A stretch of 64,000 nt of DNA. Origin: Sisyra terminalis (lineage: Eukaryota; Arthropoda; Insecta; Neuroptera; Sisyridae). The DNA lies in the NCBI GenBank assembly GCA_958496175.1, contig OY292276.1, positions 21,532,001 through 21,596,000 on the forward strand. The letters are read 5' to 3'. Position numbers and translations under genes: made by a program. The notes beneath the pieces were generated by a model, which saw nothing but the letters and a program-made list of their open reading frames with translations, ran no database searches and was not told the DNA's origin. Of this stretch, positions 47,400 to 59,649 are shown one piece after another; within the stretch, counting starts at the first letter, position 1, and each line of letters starts with the position of its first letter.

Positions 47400-48060
47400 G
47401 ACGAAAACTTGATAATCAACTGATTAAATTACATTCGAAACGAGTATCAATTCTCTAATTAGGTAATCGTCTGTGCTAGACATTCGATAGCATAATCTTC
47501 CCATAATTTTTTCAATAGTGGGTCGATCGAAAGATAAAAATATTTAAGAAAGACATCTCGTTTTCGTTTGGATAAAATTACCATTTTCAAATAATAGGCA
47601 TTAGTGTATCAAAAAAAATGAAGATATGGTAAATTTGCAGCTTGTGACTGCAAGTATTTGATGTTCAGAGCAAACTGCAATCTTTTTGCGATTCGTTAAG
47701 ACGAAAAAAAAACTGGACTGAGGGATTTTTGAGTGCGTGATGATAGTTTTAGAGTTTTTCGGTTCGGCTTCTCGATAGCTTCATTTGGATATGTTGCAGG
47801 TAGATAAATACATTAGTGGAGCTGAAATGGTATCGAATGGCCGATGGGCGTAGGTTGCAGGTTTTTTCTGGGCCTCGTGTTCTTTGCGTTCGTTTTCAAA
47901 ATTCAAAAGTCGGGCGAATAGACTCCTTGTATTTGTATTTAAATGTTCACAAAAAGGGCTACCGGTTTCGGTCTTGAATCGAGTTCTTTTTTATTCACGT
48001 TCGAAAAGTTAATTACGAGCGGCGGTTAGCAGAACGAACCCCACAACGCCTGTCATAAAA
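47400..48060. promoter_or_regulatory. Candidate cis-regulatory island
   Basis: This balanced non-repetitive block (GATGGGCGTAGGTTGCAGG, GGGCCTCGTGTTCTTTGCG) has no ORF. Homeodomain and GATA-type words are present, as they are everywhere in AT-rich DNA, so function is inferred from composition. Confidence 0.3.
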
Positions 48061-49336
48061 AGCATTCCAACCTTACGAATTAATTGACTGATTAATATTT
48101 CAAAGCGATTTTTTTCTAATCGCCTAATCAACGTAATTATTCACAGCACAAAACCAGATTATCATTTCTTCATAAATTAAATTTAAAAAAAAAAAACGAA
48201 AACCAGACAACTAATGAAATAGTTTCATATTTTTTGAATCGGACATAGGTATTTCAATTTCCGTCAGTCGTTTTTCACGAAAATTATATTAATTTTATAA
48301 TCAATTTATAATCTTAAAAAAAATTTCAGTGATTTAAATTTTCTAAACGAATCTAAATTTTTGAAGAAGTTATATTTTGCAAGGTGAATGATATAGGATA
48401 CATCGTAAATCAAAGTAATTTTATTTGCAGATTTTGAGCATAAATGTCTATTCTCTTGTAAAGCCCGAAGCAAGACCCATATTAAGCCCTTCATTATTCG
48501 AGACAAAATTTCAGGACAATAACAATTGTAGGTACTAAGCCATCAAAAAAGAATTTGTCTTTGTATAAAACTAAGACTCAAAAAAAAAAATTTGAAGCCT
48601 AAAGAAAAAAACTAAATAGATAAATCCAAGTTCTAATAGAATGTAAATGTGCAAATTTATGATATCTGACAATTTAATTGTAATTTAAGAAAAGGTGCAT
48701 TCAAAAAAAGCACAAATCACTAGAAAGATGTTTTTTTAATTATTTTTCGTCCAAAAAAGGAATTATTAGGAACATCCTAATGTAAAAATATATTTTAGTA
48801 TTAATTTATTTTTAAAGAAGTATAAAGATATTTTTTTCGACAATTTCTAACATTAAATACTATCGTAGAAACTTCCGATTGTATTTTATATGTAAAAAGG
48901 TTATTTTAATTAATATTTTAATATGTAAAATAACTTATTATATGTGCTACATACATATGTAAAAATATTAGAAAAAATTTAAAAACTCAAATTTTCCAAA
49001 AATTTAAGCAAATAAAGATTTAAGTAATTAAGTAATTAAGGAGAAAAACGATGATTTAAAAAATATTTACGCAAAATTAACTTTGAAATAAAAATTACGT
49101 CTATGGTGAAATGAAAAATATTTGCCAATTTCAAAACTAAACGACATTTTTCCAAACCAATTTTCATTGGAGGTATTTTAAAGCTTGACTTGATTTTTCC
49201 CTAAACTACACATTTCATAGAGACACATATTTAATAATTTGTTCAAATAATCTTAAATATCTTTCAATTTCTTTATCATTTTTGAAGGTTTGTCTAACAA
49301 TACCTCACAAGCTTATGGGCACTAATTATTTTATCC
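48061..49336. other. AT-rich sequence, nothing recognised
   Basis: AT-rich DNA contains a 66-codon minus ORF (48306-48506) and a short AAGTAATTAAGTAATTAAG repeat at 49022. Confidence 0.4.
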
Positions 49337-49447
49337 TTCGAATCAAATATCGAGCAAATTTTCGATATTTCTCGATTTACGGATTTGTATTTACTCTAGA
49401 GTAACTAGAGTAAGACTTTAGTAGTTATAAAGCGACGAAAATAAAAA
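49337..49447 (+). repeat. tRNA-derived SINE, copy 3 (head-truncated)
   Basis: The body TTTTCGATATTTCTCGATTT is followed by ACGGATTTGTATTTACTCTA and ends with AGTAGTTATAAAGCGACG and an A-rich tail. The body matches copies 1 and 2 in the same order. The tRNA-like A-box head is missing; TTCGAATC just upstream may be the leftover B box. Confidence 0.65.
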
Positions 49448-49558
49448 TAAAAAAGGTTTATTTTAAATTGAAAATACATTAACTTTCTTACTTTGAAATT
49501 ACAAAACTAATAAATATAGATCTTTATATCATAGGCTGTCATAGGCCACACTATACAC

Positions 49559-49787
49559 GAGTGGTTCTCAATCGTATACTGACGGGTACCATGGTAACTC
49601 GCTGGCCATTTTACATATAAACACCGCTGGGTTACTAGGTACAACATGCTAAAGTTTTCCTTTTACTTTTTGTAGGTATAATTAACAATTCAACTATTCA
49701 CAATTATAAATTATATTGAAAAATAAATATTGCTTGGCCTGACATCCTAGAATGTGCTCTTAGGCTTAAAACGGTTTAGGTCCTCTG
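49559..49787. mobile_element. hAT-type MITE with 8-bp target duplication
   Basis: The left end GAGTGGTTCTCAATCG and the reverse complement of the right end, CAGAGGACCTAAACCG, are related to the CAGTGGTTCTCAA type of hAT terminus. The flanking octamers CTATACAC (49551-49558) and CTATACAA (49788-49795) agree at 7 of 8 bases. It is 229 bp, non-coding, and older than the 43561 element by its TIR and duplication decay. Confidence 0.8.
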
Positions 49788-49795
49788 CTATACAA

Positions 49796-52259
49796 TACTA
49801 TAGGAAAGAAGAAATTATAAACTTATATGTATACCAATAGAATAAGTATCAATGTAATACAAAAATTATAATGAATTTACATATAATATAATATATAATA
49901 GCGAAGAGATTATAATTCAAATTAAAAATCAGCTCAATCATAGGTTGTTTACAATACAATAATAGTATAGATGTCAATCCTGTCTAAAAAGCAGGATAAT
50001 TGATTTATTTATTAATAATTATTATTTATTTACACAAAATTTTAAAGATTCCATAGTTTTAATTCTGAAACCAGTTAGAATCGTAAAAAAGCAAAAAACA
50101 CATTAATTATAGCTAAAAAGCTCTTCATCAAAATCTTATTATATATATCCATTACATATCCAAAATCCTATAACATATTTAAAATTCTTTCTTGTTATTT
50201 TAAAATAATAAACTCCAACACCAAACTGTTAGTTATATTTAAATGAACACCAAACATTCAGTTAATAATTAATTTGTTTTAGTGTTTTTACTTTCACCTC
50301 ATTATCGGAAAAACAATGAATAATTTTCAAGAGACGTTAAACAAGTATATTTTACACATAGTAATGGACGTATTTAATTAACTGTTCACACGTTAATTTA
50401 CTTAAAACATTACATTTTAACGTTTATTCTTGGTTATAGTATTACCACCATAAATAAATTGATTTTGCTTCAAGCAACCAAACGAAAATGAGAAATCGCA
50501 TTTAAACTTATTATTTCTTCATTATTTCTACATAAAAATTAAAATCGCTTTTCCGAAAAATTGACTTTCGATCCACTGCCTTTACTTTTGCATATACATA
50601 TAATAATAAAGTGTGTTGGTTTTAAAACTATGGGGAACTAAGCTCGAGGTGTGTTAAATTAGAAAAATTAAAATATTTAATATATATATTGTTGAATTAT
50701 ATAATTATGTTTGGCGTGGAAGAGTGGGTTTCCGATGTGCAGGCGAGATATTTCATATTTGAGTAATTTTGGATGATAAGGTCTTAATTTTGTTGAATTT
50801 TTCAATCGTTGAACATGCTCGGTGGATAAAGAAAAGATGTATTTTTAGTTGTGAATTAATAAAAACGTTGATATAACATTAAAAGCTACCGGAAAAATTA
50901 TGCAATTATAATAAATTTACCAATTTAGACAGTTTAAGTCTACTATAATAGTAAAATGCTTTAACTGTGATGTTTATGTGTTTAAATATAAATCAATGCA
51001 TGAATTCTAATTTTATTTTCAAGCTTAAGGTTAGCTGCACACGATCTTTCCATTTTACACGATCGAATGATTAATCTCACCTTTGTGGAGTGTTTACTAT
51101 GCTATACATCAGTTCCATTTGGATGTATTACCACTATATTTTGTCTCAATTGACAATTTTTGGAAACTTTTGGGTACTTTGTTGGTAAACCAAAATTGAT
51201 TAGGAATATTTCACAGTTCTTCGATTGTCTGACATCGATTTTGTATCATTTTCGTAACATCTTATTGTTTAAAGTTTCTATCATTCTTGGAAGGTACGAG
51301 CTGGTAAACTCCAAGCTATCAAATTTGAACTTAAAAAATTAATATGGTATTAATGAACATCCAATATACTTGAATAAATATTGAAAACGTTGGTAGCAAC
51401 TTTGAGTTATTGTCCTTTAAAATTTAAAAACCATACAATACCGAATTTGGATTCTTTTGGAAATTTGTCTAGTTTCGACTTTGAAATAACGTATAACCCG
51501 ATAAATGGACATTGAATAGGTTCGATATAGGTTCAGAAACGATATTACTTTCCGGATCTCCTAATATAGTAGAGTTAAAAACAAAAATATATTAGCGTTA
51601 AGAAAGGTATACAAGAAATATAGAGTAAGCGCAACCTGGTTATTAGTGACGAAAAATTGTAGCCCAAAAAAAAAACAATTTACATATTCGATTTACTTCA
51701 TTTTAACATAAATTTAATAACTCACTTGGTTCTTCTGCACTGAATTTAATTTATCGATTAATACACCGATTTAAGGGATCAAAAAAAGAAACATCTCAAT
51801 TCAATCGTTTGATAAAATACCAAAACCAATATGTACCTGAATTATATAATTTAAATTACCTTTGTCGTCTGAGATTAACGGTAGTGGTAATTAAAATGAT
51901 GATTTTATTTTTGAGTCATTTTACGATTGTAAATTTTGAATAAGTTTCAAATATTTCCCGCGAAAGATATATAGTATACACCGTGTATACCATATATTAC
52001 TCAATACTATAAGTTAATTTAAAAAAATCAATTTCAATAAGTTACGATTCAATCAGTCATATGATGAAAGATAATATCTACTATTAATAAAACATTAGTC
52101 AAATTTTAATAGATTAAATTAAAGAAGAAAACAAGTTTCAAAATAAAGAATAGATTGACATTATATGTATCAATTTTCGATATATGTGTAGATTAAGATG
52201 TTCAATAGTTTTTTTCCATTGAGATTTACACATGTTAATTCGCAGATAATCCACAAAAC
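49796..52259. other. AT-rich stretch with a perfect palindrome
   Basis: It is mostly AT-rich, with a somewhat balanced part at 50640-51350. GTATACAC/GTGTATAC at 51974-51990 is a perfect 8-bp inverted repeat around one C. A 60-codon plus ORF (51160-51342) is incidental. Confidence 0.35.
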
Positions 52260-52572
52260 ATATAAGTAGGTATTATAAAACTGCAGCAAAAAGTGTTCGT
52301 TTCTCTTTCAACGGAGCCTTCAATGTCGGAATAAGGGTCACCGAAGGAAAAAGAGAGTTATAATTATATCATAAAAAGTGTAAGATCACACAAAAAAACA
52401 AGGTCCCGAGTATAATTTTCACATGCGAAAAATATATATCTATATGCACTAATGATAAATAGCCGCTACTGCAAATTCAGCCGCTGCACCTGAACTCTTC
52501 TATATGGCTTCAGTTAATTACAAAACGACGTTTTAACGATCTCGCGATTTTAATTACGAGACTCGCTCTTAC

Positions 52573-52790
52573 CTTCGATACTATGACTTTACCCACATAT
52601 GCAACTGCACCAAACTGCCCTACGACTTAAACCACTCTCGTTCTGCTTCGTTCTTCTTTCCATTCGCAAGAGCCACGAGAATTCCTCGTTCTTTTCGACG
52701 AAAGTCAAGTTTACGACTTGCCAATGAATTAAACAAGCCGTGAGGCGGATTGCGAGGGAAAGACCTATCCATAGCGTAATCATCATCATC
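52573..52790 (-). other. Candidate 5' (possibly untranslated) exon
   Basis: On the minus strand a balanced G+C-richer stretch ends at a strong 5' splice site, CGAAG/GTAAGAGCG (donor G at 52572). No acceptor-like tract is visible upstream. Instead TTTATAAAC (52820-52812), a TATA-like word, lies about 30 bases above the block, as a promoter would. Two overlapping frames cross it. One, without an ATG, reads DEVDDDDYAMDRSFP and then RKERGILVALANGKKNEAE, which looks protein-like but is unknown to me. If real, it could be an alternative first exon of the minus-strand gene whose intron holds the site at 30306. Confidence 0.2.
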
Positions 52791-53080
52791 AACTTCATCA
52801 ATAAACACTTCGTTTATAAAACCATTTATTAATTTTATTATTACAATATTCAGTCTAGTTAATTTTGATCAGTCTATTGGGGCCGTTCATTTACGTTTTA
52901 ACGTTTTAACGCACGCACACATCAAACGTGGTTTTCTTGTAGGGCTTAATGCTTTTGTAAGAGGCCACAACGAGCCGTAATTGCGAAAGGGCAAATGCTT
53001 AACGATGACGTGACTCAGAATTTATTATCTCTATAAGCACCGTTCTGAAACTTACTATTCTCATTTTCTGCTTCCACCGC
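52791..53080. promoter_or_regulatory. Balanced island upstream of the candidate minus exon
   Basis: G+C-richer non-repetitive sequence (CAACGAGCCGTAATTGCGAA; GATGACGTGACTCAG near 53004). It could be the promoter region of the candidate exon. That is inference from position. Confidence 0.25.
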
Positions 53081-54159
53081 AAGGTAATTTACGTATGAAA
53101 TCTTTATTTTAGTATATCGCACACGAAATATGTGAAATTTAATAACAACCTCAATCCTAAAACTACCGAAACCATTCCGTATTACAAGGGAACTTTAGGT
53201 TCTATAGTGCATCATAGGTCAAAGTTTTCTGAAGTTATAACCTTCTGCTCATCATATAGATAGAGGTTACTTTTACATGATCCTGAAATTTTTGGTCTCA
53301 GCAGAATTTTTTTCTTAAAAAAAATGCCTTCATCTTACTGTTATTTAACGGCGAATCAGTTTTCGGTTTTGGCATTTTCACTTCATTTTATGCCTTTCAA
53401 TAAACCAAGAAACGATGAACTTGGAAAAATCTCTCTATATTCTGCTGAAGTCAGACTATTCATTGTCATTTTGTACCAAACTTTATCAAGATTCGCCATA
53501 AAACGAAGTTGTGATTCTGCATAGTGATCAGTGGATTTTAGCCAAAGATTTTTTGTCTCCTCATGTGACTAAAGGAAAAATATGCTCCTGTGTGATATTT
53601 TTGTAATCTCCTAAACGGAATGAAGAAGTCATCTGTAGAGTTTTATTGAAACCTGTTGAGGAATTCAAGAAAATTCATTTAGTTAAATTAAAATGTTATT
53701 TTGAAATTCTTTTCATGAACCGGATGATGAAAGATATGAGGGTAAATGTATGTAATTTCGTCTAAAAACTGTTAAATCCTGTTTTTGGCCTTAATTATTT
53801 GAGATTGTTACGTTTTTGGACAGTTCTAAGGCGAATACAAATCTAAAACTAAAATCAAGATAAGGAGAAGTCGTAATATAATAAAATCGTGCAACCAGCA
53901 ACGACAAAATTTATAAGGCGGAAAAAGAAGAAAAAAAAATTATGTGATGATTTACAACGCAGATTAAATATGTAATTTAGGTAAAAAAAATCGAATTTTC
54001 AATGAATAAAAGACAAATTAAATTTCATGATATTGTGCAAAGTGGACATGCAGTGGAACTTCTTTGTCATCATTATATTTATATTGGCGAATACCTATAC
54101 GAAATAAATAATTTATGAAGTAATTGAAGGTGAAACAGACCAAACGTTGATTGTTGTGT
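53081..54159. other. Mixed AT-rich sequence
   Basis: It includes a 66-codon plus ORF (53324-53524) with no known family. The stretch 53330-53740 is slightly more balanced and could be decayed transposon coding sequence, but I could not match it. Confidence 0.3.
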
Positions 54160-54480
54160 TCAAGCATGTATTTGTAAGCGAATAATTGCAATTTACGCAT
54201 GCGTACGTGTGATGATTTCTCATTTAACGACATCGTTAAGAAGAAGGAATCGCTGCGGGCAAAGTCAGTGATCGCGGCCCATAACGAAATTATAGGTTGG
54301 CCTCTGTTATTTATGTTCTCATATATATCCAAACATTTAAACTTAACTTGACTGCTTCACGGAAATTTATTTCGTTCATATTCTCATCGTTTCCTCTTTA
54401 TGTCCCATCAAACGAGCATCAACTCGAGGAGACCAGACTCAACTTTACACATCTAAATTTACAGCTTTCGAACGCATAAA
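54160..54480. other. Small balanced island
   Basis: The core (GAATCGCTGCGGGCAAAGTC at 54248) is G+C-rich. A 104-codon minus frame (54018-54332, only about 71 codons from its first ATG) passes through it and is not recognisable. Confidence 0.3.
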
Positions 54481-56279
54481 GCTCACATAATCAACGAAAG
54501 ACCTGAGAAAGGGAAAATTAAATTTTAAATCTTTCATGATTTTCAAAGGACTTTGAAGTACTATCTAAAAAATCTAAATTCAACAGCTAATTACATATAA
54601 TGATGCAAACATTATTTGGTATTCCCAGGCTAATGGTAAAATGCTGTTCAACTCGCATCATATGCTTTAAAATTCATTCATCAAGTTTTTCTCACTTTGA
54701 ACAAATTTATTGCCAACAGGGATTGTGTAATACAATTTTTAATCTCTTGTACTTTTTCTCTTCTACTGAGCCTTATTTCACATCAAGAACGCCCAGATCA
54801 CTCAAATCAGTTAAGTCAAGTCTAATTACGTATATCCCGTCTAGCTGTACTTATGATTTCTATGAACGTCTGTAATCTAGATCAACTGAACTTAATTTAA
54901 CTAACTTAGACGTTCTAAGTATGAAATGCACTTTATTTTTAATATCTTGAGTCGAAAAGCAGTTCCTTCAATATACCCTTCAAAAAGCTGCATTCTGACA
55001 TGGAAATATAAAAATATTTGTATAAATTGGTCAACGTAAGTTTTTATGGGAAAATTAAACGCTTGACTTGTTGAAACATAAAAATCTTCACATCTTAAAA
55101 AGGATTCATGCAACTCATCAGTTCGGTGTAATTTTGGCGTTGCTCAGTCTTGAATTTTTTGTATGGAATTCGTAGAATGGAATGATGATGTTTAGGGACT
55201 CTAAAACAGAGATCACCAATCATATTCCTACGAATACTAACATGCCTCCAGACCCATTTAAATGTGCCCCTCTAGATACTACGATAAAAATAGTGTAGTT
55301 TTTTATTTCGAAAAATAAATAACCAAAAATTAATATATCTTAAAAATAAAAATTATTCACCACAAGTTTGTCTTAATTTTGGATAGCAAACAATTTATTT
55401 CAAACTTTTATGGCAACTGGAAACATTTTGATGTGAATAGCACCGTTTAAAAGTCAGTGTTATGAAAAATTTGGCATTTCTTATACATAATTAACACGTA
55501 ATGCGGTGAGCACTTCCACATTGCATGGCACGAGTCAACATAGGTTATTAAACATGTGAGTCATTAAAACTATGAAAAACTCCTAATTTTCGAATCAGCC
55601 ATAAAAAATAGAAATAGAGAGGTAACTAAAAGTTTATCTCCATTAGATATTCTGAATTAAACGCTCAATAAATCATTTCTTCTACAAAGTACTCCAATTA
55701 GATTTTTTTTTCGATTTCGAGGAACCTACGTAACAGTTAACTAAAATATGAACTCTATTAAAATACACATTAATAAGACAGTGATAGTTTAATTATCTAT
55801 TTTGATTGTAATTTGCGATGCCTGGAGATTCAATGGTTAGCATTTTCTACCGATAGTGAATATAGTACATTGATGATTAATTTGGAAGACTTTTGGTTTT
55901 TCTACATGAATCATACAAATAAATTAAAAATTCGCGAGAATTCCCGATTAGTTGATGTAGATATATATGAACGGAAATGAATTCTCTAATGGTCACACCT
56001 GCAAATGTAGTTAAAATACTTCGGCCACTTTAAATGTAATAGTATTGCAGAATATAAATGTAAATTTTAAATATAGTGCCTCCTAGTCGCATCTTAGAGA
56101 CTTCCTTCACTATTACATCGAATTGATACTACTTATCATCAAAGTACATACTTGTTTTAGAGCTACATAGTTTTAGTACTATATGGTCATTAATAGTTTT
56201 AAGAATAGTTCCCAGAGTTCACATTCGTCGCTATAATTTCTGGAAGGCTTTCAGGATAGTGCTTGATATTTTGATTTTG
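54481..56279. other. Mostly AT-rich sequence
   Basis: ORFs of 70-91 codons (54600-54875 plus, 54901-55113 minus) are unrecognised. I see no repeat boundaries. Confidence 0.35.
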
Positions 56280-57185
56280 AATGTGAATAATATGTACGCA
56301 CGCGTTTTGGATTTATAGATTTGAGATAAAGTTGATCGTACGAGAGGCGACTGGGTATGAATGTTTGGCTCGGGCGATTCGAACGTTTGGGGGCGCAGGT
56401 GTAATCCAAACTAAAATTCCCGAGCTGTAAAGTGTATAATTTTATTTACGACTGTGAAATGTGGCTTGGCGGGCCATCGAGTTCGACTCTCAGCGGGCTG
56501 CAGGCGGAATATTTTCTTATCCTCAACATGTGGTGTGAGTCTTTGTCAGAAACATTGTGCGCTTTATTCGAACAACGACGCGCGTACAATGCTGGTGTAA
56601 TGTTGCGAACAACTCGAATAACGCGTTCCAGATAAACACATAGCTATATATATATATATGTGTTCCTCGTGTATTTTTCGAAATTTACGGTCTTTTCGTA
56701 CAAATGACCAGGCGAACAAGACATTGAAGACATGACGACGATAAACCGAGGCTGAGGAACGGCTTTTCGCCGTCAATATTTCCGCGATTCAATCGCATCC
56801 ACCCACTCGCTACCCCTTGGTTAATAATCTAATTTTCTCCGACTTGGAAATAGTGCTTTCCATTGAACTGATGTTAAGAATCCGCAAGACAACTCAGATG
56901 CCAAAGACTCGAGTCAGCATCCAGCATCCGCCCCCAATCGTAAGATAACATCTTCTCGGATACCATGACCCTGAGATGCAAACAAAACACGCCCCGGGAC
57001 GGCCGCTTCGACCACAATACACTCGTTTTCGAGACAACTAAATCAATTCTTCCTATAAATAGCTATTATTCTATGTTATAAATGTACTGCTCAGATCCTC
57101 TGTCATTTCGCTTTCAGCTACAACGATGCATCGAAAACACGAAATCGAAAAACGTCATCATACGGGTATTTATCGATAGACCTTA
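56280..57185. promoter_or_regulatory. Large G+C-richer island
   Basis: About 900 bases are clearly richer in G+C than the window average (GGTTTCGCC-like and CCCCGGGACGGCCGCTTCG words) and non-repetitive except for a (TA)n run at 56646-56659. It contains the candidate small ORF at 56459. It could be a promoter-proximal or enhancer island; function is inferred. Confidence 0.3.
56459..56635 (+). CDS. Candidate 58-residue ORF, unrecognised
   Basis: From the ATG at 56459 the frame runs 58 codons to a stop at 56635. It starts MWLGGPSSSTLSGLQAEYF and ends MLRTTRITRSR, with a mixed hydrophobic and basic character. The whole frame is open from 56432 without ATG. It lies inside a G+C-rich island, so long frames are expected somewhat by chance. 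I see no family, signal peptide or splice sites. Confidence 0.15.
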   Translation: MWLGGPSSSTLSGLQAEYFLILNMWCESLSETLCALFEQRRAYNAGVMLRTTRITRSR

Positions 57186-57187
57186 GA

Positions 57188-57240
57188 TACAGTAGGACCT
57201 CGTCTAACACGACAAATCTTCAACAACCCGAAACCATAAT
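57188..57240 (+). mobile_element. Possible pogo/Tigger-type terminus
   Basis: TA followed by CAGTAGGACCTCGTCTAACA resembles the CAGTAGAACCTCG-type terminal repeat of pogo-like Tc1/mariner elements, with a second AACCCGAAACC word as in their subterminal repeats. No matching right terminus is visible within the next kilobase, so it is a single-end relic at best. Confidence 0.35.
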
Positions 57241-58061
57241 TAAGCTACTGATCGTTAAAACTCAAAACTTACTAATTAACAAATATTTACATTTTTTGAA
57301 TATTTTTCAATCATTATTTTATCTCAGCCTCACAAGTAACAATAAAGTTATTATTTTCAGGGATTGGCTTTGCCTTCCGGAATAAAACCTTTAATTAATT
57401 CTAAGTTTTCACAGTGCAACCAAATTGGATTCTGAGTTGATAGTGGCAAGAGGTCAATATTGTTTATTTATTTATATCACAGTAAATATTATGGAAAATA
57501 TTACCACTATAAATCTATTATTTATATAAAATCAGGTAAACCAAGTTAGAAGATATGTTAATTGTTGTTTACAATCTATAGATAAGCTAAAGAAGCACCA
57601 CTGAAATACAATTTTGGTACCATCTCTTGTTATTTAAGAAAAAGCATTCCAAAATGGTCATAACTGCCTAAATACTTGGATACATTTCTATATACCACTC
57701 ATGTAAAATTTGTATTAGTGGTATTTTTTGGAAGCTGACATTCCCTCACGTTCCTCATTTACCCTTGCATCTAATGAAGAGAAAAATATTCGCTATCTAT
57801 ATTAATATACACACATAAAAAGTTTTATTTAACATTCTTCAATGGTATACCATTATACCATATATGACACTAACAAATAGCAATATTTTAAACAACGGTA
57901 AAAACATTTTCATTGACTCACCCAAGTTACGCAATATATTCTTCCAATATAATGTAAAGGAAAATTTTCCGTAAAAAATATTTTTTTAAATTTATTAAGA
58001 AATAAATTATCAATAAATGTACTCAACTTCAAAGCAGGAATAAGTTGTAAAGAGTACTTAC
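57241..58061. other. AT-rich sequence, nothing recognised
   Basis: AT-rich DNA runs up to the candidate recursive site. I see no structure. Confidence 0.4.
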
Positions 58062-58140
58062 GAAAGATTGATTTTTTTTTAATAAACGAATGAAATGAAT
58101 GACAGGAAAAACGTACCTGAAACAAATAAAAAAAAAAAAT
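58062..58140 (-). promoter_or_regulatory. Second candidate recursive splice site with downstream 5' splice site
   Basis: On the minus strand a T-rich tract ending TTTATTTGTTTCAG (CAG at 58119-58117) is followed at once by GTACGT (58116-58111). A second 5' splice site, TTTC/GTAAGTACT (donor G at 58061), lies 55 nt downstream. One frame is open across the 55 nt. This is the same architecture, strand and TTTCAG/GT junction as the site at 30306, 27.8 kb away. In a giant minus-strand intron this would be the earlier of two ratchet points. The immediate donor (GTACGT) is weaker than a consensus GTAAGT; chance is not excluded. Confidence 0.35.
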
Positions 58141-58639
58141 TAAATTCTTGCTATTTTTTAAATATCTTATTTATACTATATAGGATTAGCGAATAATTAA
58201 TCAAGTCGTACAACTCAATTTTTCTTCCTTCCTCCACAATGCGTTTCAGCAGTGGCTAACTGTCATCATCAGGTGATATTTTATTTTGTAAAGTTCTTTT
58301 CTCAATTCTTATCAGGTAGTATAGGATCGCAGTTACAGAGCGATCTATATTGTTTGGCAATTGAAATACGTATCTGGGCAATACGTCAGTTATACATTTG
58401 TTTGAAATTTTGTTAAAATTTATATTTATAGCTTACTTTTGTAAATTATATTATATAAATAAGACCATAATATATTTTATATATTATATAAACAGTCTTC
58501 TTCGTTTTTTGTTTTGTTTACAGGGGTTTAGATATACATACTTTTCTTTTTACTAAATTAATAAAGATAAGAAATACTTTATATGATTACATAACGACTT
58601 TATCTAATATGTTACGAAACTTAATACATTCATAGTATA
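58141..58639. other. AT-rich sequence, nothing recognised
   Basis: A balanced patch lies at 58215-58270 (GTTTCAGCAGTGGCTAACTG). Nothing else is recognised. Confidence 0.35.
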
Positions 58640-58778
58640 TAAAGTAACTAAAAAGTATCTTAAAAACTAACTTAAGTTAAATATTTAAGTTCCCTCTGTT
58701 TCAGAGTAACTAGATACCCAAAGTAACTTAACTAGTATCTATATGTTTTCCAAAAGTAACTTTGACAGCTCTGCTTTA
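58640..58778 (+). mobile_element. AAGTATCT-rich dispersed repeat, copy 2, ending in a hAT-like terminus
   Basis: AAAGTAACTAAAAAGTATCT, AAATATTTAAGTTCCCT, AGAGTAACTAGATAC and AACTAGTATCT parallel copy 1 at 43890. The right end, AAAGTAACTTTGACAGCTCTG, reverse-complements to CAGAGCTGTCAAAGTTAC, a hAT-like terminus. No left TIR or duplicated octamer was found. Confidence 0.5.
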
Positions 58779-59649
58779 CTGGGATATACCTACTCACACA
58801 ATAAGTATATAGTATAGTTGTAACATTGTCTGTAAACCACTACAGTAATAGAAACCAGAATATGATACCAAATACTAGCGTAAGTTGGGGTTCGAATAAT
58901 TTTTATATCTGTGAATTTAAAGTCAAAACTAGGATGGTAGAAATACAATATTTGTCATATATTGAATTGAGAGTTAAAAAAATGACTACCATTTTTAAAA
59001 AAGTCGAAAAAATTTGCTAATACCCACATTTCCAAATATGGGATATTCTACTGATATTCCAAAACTGGTCCGTAAATTGAAAACCAACAAACTAAGAATT
59101 TAAGAACATATTAAAACTCGTTACATATTTTTAATATTATAGATTAAGTTATTATGCATTATATAATAAGTTAAATTTAAATCGACTTTTTTCAGCTTAT
59201 CATGGAATATTTTCCTAGAGTCAAGTAGAGTTAAATATTTCTATGGAACTCTTTAAAAATGTTGTTATGAAAAACGGGAAATATGAGGACTTATATGTCA
59301 AGGAAATGTAAAAAGCAAATAAAAGAAAATTCACAGATATAATATATGACACATACTATGTATACCTACTAAGTTACTGACTTGTAATCCGAAAATAAAC
59401 TATTGTATTATCAGTTTGCTTGTAAATCTGTTTCCGTTAATTCAACTCGAGTTTTCCCAGCTTCTGGTCTTAACTTTGTTGCATTTCGAAATATTTACTA
59501 GAAATGATAAGCAATGTTTGACTATCTAAGCTTCCCCAAATCCATGGATTCATCTAACCAAACAAAAACCCAAAAAACTGTTCATTTTATCAGCCCGGCT
59601 GTTAAAAAAATAAGAAGTTGCTAACCTCTGACTCGGAGGTGTTTCAAAG
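58779..59649. other. AT-rich sequence, nothing recognised
   Basis: It holds a 64-codon plus ORF (58826-59020) that is Lys-rich and of AT-rich composition. I see nothing else. Confidence 0.35.

Noticed and set aside
54018..54332. 104-codon minus ORF
   Set aside because: No ATG at its start, no recognisable motif, and its composition follows the flanks; treated as incidental.
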